From NCBI GenBank assembly GCA_903928635.1, contig CAIYRQ010000064.1:1-33588 (forward strand): 33,588 nt of DNA, given 5' to 3'. Shown here in pieces: positions 29,993 through 33,588 of the stretch. The stretch comes from an uncultured beta proteobacterium. GTDB taxonomy: Bacteria > Pseudomonadota > Gammaproteobacteria > Burkholderiales > Burkholderiaceae_C. A program made the position numbers and the translations under genes. Each line of letters opens with the position of its first letter. Positions within the stretch are counted from its first letter, which is position 1. The notes below the pieces were generated by a model. That model made no database searches and had not been told where the DNA came from. It saw nothing but the letters and a program-made list of their open reading frames with translations.

Positions 29993-30805
29993 ATGACTGA
30001 ATATCCATTGGTATTTGTAGCCGTACTGGCTAAGCAGAAAGAGAAGATGCTGCCTGCGTGGCTTAAGTCTTTAGAACAATGGGACTACCCAAAGGATAGG
30101 GTAATTTTGTATGTGCGCAGTAACAACAACACGGATAAATCGGAGGCAATACTCGAGCAGTGGCTATCAATGAACGGCAAGTGGCACCACCTTGTTGTCA
30201 CAGATTTCTCCGACATCGAAGAACCAGTGCACAAGTTCGACGTGCATGAGTGGAACCCTGTCAGATTCAAGGCACTCGGTGCTATCAGAGAACGCAGCGT
30301 TGAACTGGCACTCCAATCACAGGCAGAGTTCTATTGGGTGATAGATGTGGACAACTTCGTGCTGCCACACACCTTGCGCACCCTTGTAGGACTAAATTTG
30401 CCCGTTGTGGCGCCGCTCCTACGGTATGCAGTGACACCAGAAGAGGAACAACACAAGCCATACAGCAACTATCACCTGTTGACTAACGCCAATGGCTATT
30501 ACCTGGATGATGCGAGGTACTACACAGTACTCAATCGTGAGATCACCGGACTGATAAAGTGTGATGTAGTGCACTGCACCTATCTGCTTCGTCGCGATGT
30601 ATTTAAGGATGTCAGATACTTAGATGGTAGCGATGACTACGAGTACGTTATCTTTAGCCGCGAACTACGCAGGCAGGGCATACCTCAGTACCTGGACAGC
30701 CGTGAGGTATACGGGCACCTTACATTGAAAGAGAATGTAGACGCTTGCGTATATTGGATGAAGGTACTCAGTGAAAGTAAAGCCTACTCAGCCATAGCTG
30801 CATGA
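29993..30805 (+). CDS. Single-domain glycosyltransferase resembling the N-terminal domain of collagen/procollagen galactosyltransferases; compositionally foreign
   Basis: 270 aa from ATG 29993 with AGAAAGG upstream. YPLVFVAVLAKQKEKMLPAWLKSLEQWDYPKDRVILYVRSNNNTDKSEAILEQWL; YWVIDVDNFVLPHTLRTLVGLNLPVVAPLL (DxD-like); YSNYHLLTNANGYYLDDARYY; CDVVHCTYLLRRDVF. Noticeably AT-richer than the flanks. Confidence 0.8.
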   Translation: MTEYPLVFVAVLAKQKEKMLPAWLKSLEQWDYPKDRVILYVRSNNNTDKSEAILEQWLSMNGKWHHLVVTDFSDIEEPVHKFDVHEWNPVRFKALGAIRERSVELALQSQAEFYWVIDVDNFVLPHTLRTLVGLNLPVVAPLLRYAVTPEEEQHKPYSNYHLLTNANGYYLDDARYYTVLNREITGLIKCDVVHCTYLLRRDVFKDVRYLDGSDDYEYVIFSRELRRQGIPQYLDSREVYGHLTLKENVDACVYWMKVLSESKAYSAIAA

Positions 30806-31638
30806 AATCAGACCTGCTGGCGCTGGCCGCCATTGCCCTGTGGGGCACGTTGGCGCCCTTGGGCGTGCAATTGGCGCACATCCCGCCTTTTATGTTGACG
30901 GGGCTGGGCTTGCTGGTGGGCAGCCTCATTTCGCTGCCGCTGGCGCGGTTTCGTTTGAGCCGCTGGCAGGTGCCGCTGCCCACCTTGTTGGTGGGGGTGT
31001 ACGGCCTGTTTGGCTTTCACTTTTTGCTGTTCATCGCCCTGCGCAACGCGCCTGCCGTAGAGGCCAACCTCATCAACTACCTGTGGCCGCTGGGCATGGT
31101 GGTGATGGCGCCTTTGTTTTTAAAAGATGTGCAATTGCTCGGGCGCCACATCGTGGCGGCCTTGATTGGCTTTACCGGCGCGGCCATTGCCATCTTGGGG
31201 CGGGGAGGCCAGTCGGACGCGGCAGTGGAGTTCCACAGTGGCTACGTGATCGCGCTGGCCTCTGCTTTTGTGTGGGCTAGCTATTCGCTGCTCACGCGCC
31301 GCTTGCCTGCGTTTCCCACGGCTGCGGTGGGTGGATTTGCCGCGGCGTCGGGTGTGTTGTCTTTGGTCTGCCACGCGCTGCTGGAGCCCGCCGTGGCGCT
31401 CAGCACGCAAGACCTGGTGTTGATCGCCATCCTGGGCCTGGGGCCCTTGGGTGGGGCCTTCTTTTTGTGGGACGCGGCCATCAAATTGGGCGACACGCGG
31501 CGCATTGGCCTCCTGGCTTTTGCCACGCCGATTTTGTCGACCGTGATGTTGCTGCTCACCACCGGGCAGGCACTGCAGTGGAATGTGGCAGTGGCCGCTG
31601 CGCTGGTGGTGGGCGCTGCCTGGTTGGGCAGCCGGTAA
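30802..31638 (+). CDS. EamA/DMT-family transporter
   Basis: 278 aa with about 10 TM segments. LALAAIALWGTLAPLGVQLAHIPPFMLTGLGLLVGSLISLPL; NAPAVEANLINYLWPLGMVVMAPLFLKD. Start codon overlaps the upstream stop (ATGA). Confidence 0.92.
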   Translation: MKSDLLALAAIALWGTLAPLGVQLAHIPPFMLTGLGLLVGSLISLPLARFRLSRWQVPLPTLLVGVYGLFGFHFLLFIALRNAPAVEANLINYLWPLGMVVMAPLFLKDVQLLGRHIVAALIGFTGAAIAILGRGGQSDAAVEFHSGYVIALASAFVWASYSLLTRRLPAFPTAAVGGFAAASGVLSLVCHALLEPAVALSTQDLVLIAILGLGPLGGAFFLWDAAIKLGDTRRIGLLAFATPILSTVMLLLTTGQALQWNVAVAAALVVGAAWLGSR

Positions 31639-31653
31639 AAGAGGCGCAGTGGT

Positions 31654-32607
31654 CTAGTTGAGCGCCATGCTCAGCTTGCGCCGGTAGGCGGACACCAGCT
31701 GGGCTTGCGGGTCTTCGTTGACCACGGCTTTACCCAGCAGCTCAATGCCACCGGCGGCCTTGCCCGTGTCGTTGCCGGCCTTGGGCTTGGGTGGTGTGAG
31801 CAGCTCCAAAATGGCGACAAAGGTTTTGCGCGCCACGGCGTCATTCCAGGTCTTGTCGCGCATGATGATTTCCAGCAGCTCGTCCATGGACTCGGTCCAC
31901 ATGCCGCCCACCATCAGCACGCGCGCTTTGGCCAGGCGGGTGTCAAAGTCGCGCTTGTTGGCGGCAATCAGGGCGTCAAATTGATCCGGGCCCCAGGTGC
32001 CCCGCGGGTCGGACATGACAAAGTTGATGGCATCCAAAAACTGGCCCAGTGCCTCAAAGCGCAGCTGGCGCGGAATGGCGGCCAGTGCAGGCGCGAGTGC
32101 GGCGGCCGCGTCGTCCAGCGCGTTGGTTTCGATCAGCAGCTTGACGTAGTCAAAGCGCGCATCGTCGTTGCCGGGGTCGATCGTCAGCGTCTCGTGCAGC
32201 TTGTTGAGCGCAGCTTGCGGGTCACCTGCGGCCAGCAGGGCTTGCGCGTCTTCGGCGTTCTCTTGTGCCGCCATGTCCTCAAGGCTTGGCAGGTGCTTGT
32301 TCAAAAAGCCCTTGAGCTGGCCCTCAGGCACTGCGCCCATAAAGCCATCCACCGGCTTGCCCCCGATCATCAGCACGCAGGTCGGAATGCTCCGAATGCC
32401 AAAGGCTTTGGAGAGCTGCTGCTCCTGGTCGGAATCAATTTTGACGAGCTTGAAGCGGCCTTCGTATTCCAGCTCCACCTTTTCCAGCAGCGGGCCAATC
32501 ACCTTGCACGGGCCGCACCAGGGCGCCCAAAAGTCGAGCAGCACAGGCACCTGGTGTGAGGCCGCAATGACTTCGGTTTCAAAGTTTTCCAGGGTGACGT
32601 CGATCAT
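31654..32607 (-). CDS. Thioredoxin-TPR fusion (CnoX/YbbN-like co-chaperone)
   Basis: PVLLDFWAPWCGPCKVIGPLLEKVELEYEGRFKLVKIDSDQEQQLSKAFGIRSIPTCVLMIGGKPVDGFMGAVPEGQLKGFL followed by a TPR-like region. Confidence 0.93.
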   Translation of the reverse strand: MIDVTLENFETEVIAASHQVPVLLDFWAPWCGPCKVIGPLLEKVELEYEGRFKLVKIDSDQEQQLSKAFGIRSIPTCVLMIGGKPVDGFMGAVPEGQLKGFLNKHLPSLEDMAAQENAEDAQALLAAGDPQAALNKLHETLTIDPGNDDARFDYVKLLIETNALDDAAAALAPALAAIPRQLRFEALGQFLDAINFVMSDPRGTWGPDQFDALIAANKRDFDTRLAKARVLMVGGMWTESMDELLEIIMRDKTWNDAVARKTFVAILELLTPPKPKAGNDTGKAAGGIELLGKAVVNEDPQAQLVSAYRRKLSMALN

Positions 32608-32653
32608 TTGCAGGTACTCGGGGTGTAAAAAGTAAAATTGCGGGTCTAGCTTC

Positions 32654-32669
32654 GCGGCCTGCAGGCCGC
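32654..32669. repeat. 16-bp perfect palindrome GCGGCCTGCAGGCCGC in the trx/purE divergent region
   Basis: Read directly; followed by TTTATCC, about 40 bp upstream of the purE ATG. Confidence 0.75.
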
Positions 32670-32709
32670 TTTATCCAAGGCGGCGGCGCAGGCCGGCGCT
32701 TTCAACACT

Positions 32710-33228
32710 ATGACCACCATCCAAATCGGCGTTGTGATGGGCTCCAGTTCCGACTGGGAGACCATGCAACACGCGGTACAGATTCTCCAACAGTTTGGCA
32801 TTGCTTTCGAAGCGCAGGTGCTTTCGGCCCATCGCATGCCCGACGACATGTACACCTATGCCGAAGCGGCCGCGCAACGCGGCTTGCGCGCCATCATTGC
32901 CGGTGCCGGTGGTGCGGCGCATTTGCCGGGCATGCTGGCCGCCAAGACCACGGTGCCGGTGCTGGGAGTGCCGGTGGCCAGCAAGCACTTGCAGGGCGTG
33001 GATTCGCTCTACAGCATCGTGCAAATGCCCAAGGGCGTGCCGGTAGCCACCTTTGCCATTGGCGCGGCCGGTGCGGCCAACGCAGCGCTGTTTGCCGTGG
33101 CCATGCTGGCCAGTGGTGACGCAGCATTGCGCGCCCAACTCGACGCTTTTCGCGCTGAACAAACTGCCGCCGCCCGCGCCATGGAGCTGCCCATGACCCA
33201 CGCGAGCGTGGGCGTGGCCGGACTATGA
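32710..33228 (+). CDS. purE: 5-(carboxyamino)imidazole ribonucleotide mutase
   Basis: [84 protein letters not shown]. Confidence 0.97.
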   Translation: MTTIQIGVVMGSSSDWETMQHAVQILQQFGIAFEAQVLSAHRMPDDMYTYAEAAAQRGLRAIIAGAGGAAHLPGMLAAKTTVPVLGVPVASKHLQGVDSLYSIVQMPKGVPVATFAIGAAGAANAALFAVAMLASGDAALRAQLDAFRAEQTAAARAMELPMTHASVGVAGL

Positions 33229-33588
33229 ATGACACCTTGAAACCTGTGTTGCCCGGCACCCTGCTAGAGGGCCGCTCTGCCACGCTGGGCGTGATGGGCG
33301 GTGGCCAGTTGGGCCGCATGTTTGTGCACGCGGCGCAGGCCATGGGTTATGCCACTGCGGTGCTGGACCCTGATCCGCAAAGCCCCGCCGGCTTGGTCAG
33401 CCACCACCATATCCAAACCGCCTACACCGATGCGGCAGGACTGTCCAGGTTGGCCGCGTGTTGCGACGCCATCACCACCGAATTTGAAAACGTGCCTGCA
33501 GACGCGCTGCGCACTTTGGCTGGGCTGCGGCGAGTGGCACCGGCGGCGTCCGCCGTTGCGATTGCCCAGGACCGGGCGGCAGAAAAAG
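33225..33588 (+). CDS. purK: 5-(carboxyamino)imidazole ribonucleotide synthase, N-terminal part (truncated by window edge)
   Basis: ATGA overlap with pur[92 protein letters not shown]. Confidence 0.93.
   Translation, partial: MNDTLKPVLPGTLLEGRSATLGVMGGGQLGRMFVHAAQAMGYATAVLDPDPQSPAGLVSHHHIQTAYTDAAGLSRLAACCDAITTEFENVPADALRTLAGLRRVAPAASAVAIAQDRAAEK

Noticed and set aside
29758-30000. 80 aa plus-strand ORF with PTPTPTPT repeat
   Set aside because: Threonine-proline run is just the CCACGC hexamer repeat. Third-position composition over this frame is not host-like, and no RBS or domain was recognised.

Overview
The window is a GC-rich, densely packed chromosomal segment. Its gene content and order (pilT/pilU, yraN-SIS-BON, thiL-pgpA-cinA, purE/purK) look like a betaproteobacterium, probably Comamonadaceae (inference). 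I support about 37 CDSs. They are mostly conserved housekeeping genes: an ABC pair with a Zur-like Fur regulator and a ZIP transporter; short PutA with a divergent Lrp/AsnC regulator; YggS; PilT/PilU; RsmI; PurB; ThiL/PgpA/CinA; ApaG; Rpe; a CnoX-like thioredoxin; PurE; and PurK, which is cut by the right edge. Three regions stand out. (1) 29.73-30.81 kb is a compositionally foreign, lower-GC insertion. It carries a single-domain glycosyltransferase whose sequence resembles the N-terminal domain of animal/viral collagen (hydroxylysine) galactosyltransferases. It is flanked on the left by an apparent gene relic containing a six-copy hexamer repeat, and its stop codon is fused (ATGA) to the start of a host-like EamA transporter. 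(2) 15.6-23.7 kb is an eight-gene minus-strand membrane-lipid-modification operon (FAD oxidoreductase, DUF1365, Cfa-like, chalcone-isomerase-like, MFS, DUF3833, SDR, SnoaL-like) with a divergent di-iron, acyl-ACP-desaturase-like gene. (3) 0-3.3 kb is a zinc module with His-rich loops in two different transporters. No tRNA, rRNA, CRISPR array or IS/transposase was found. Family calls come from reading the translations; no database search was run.
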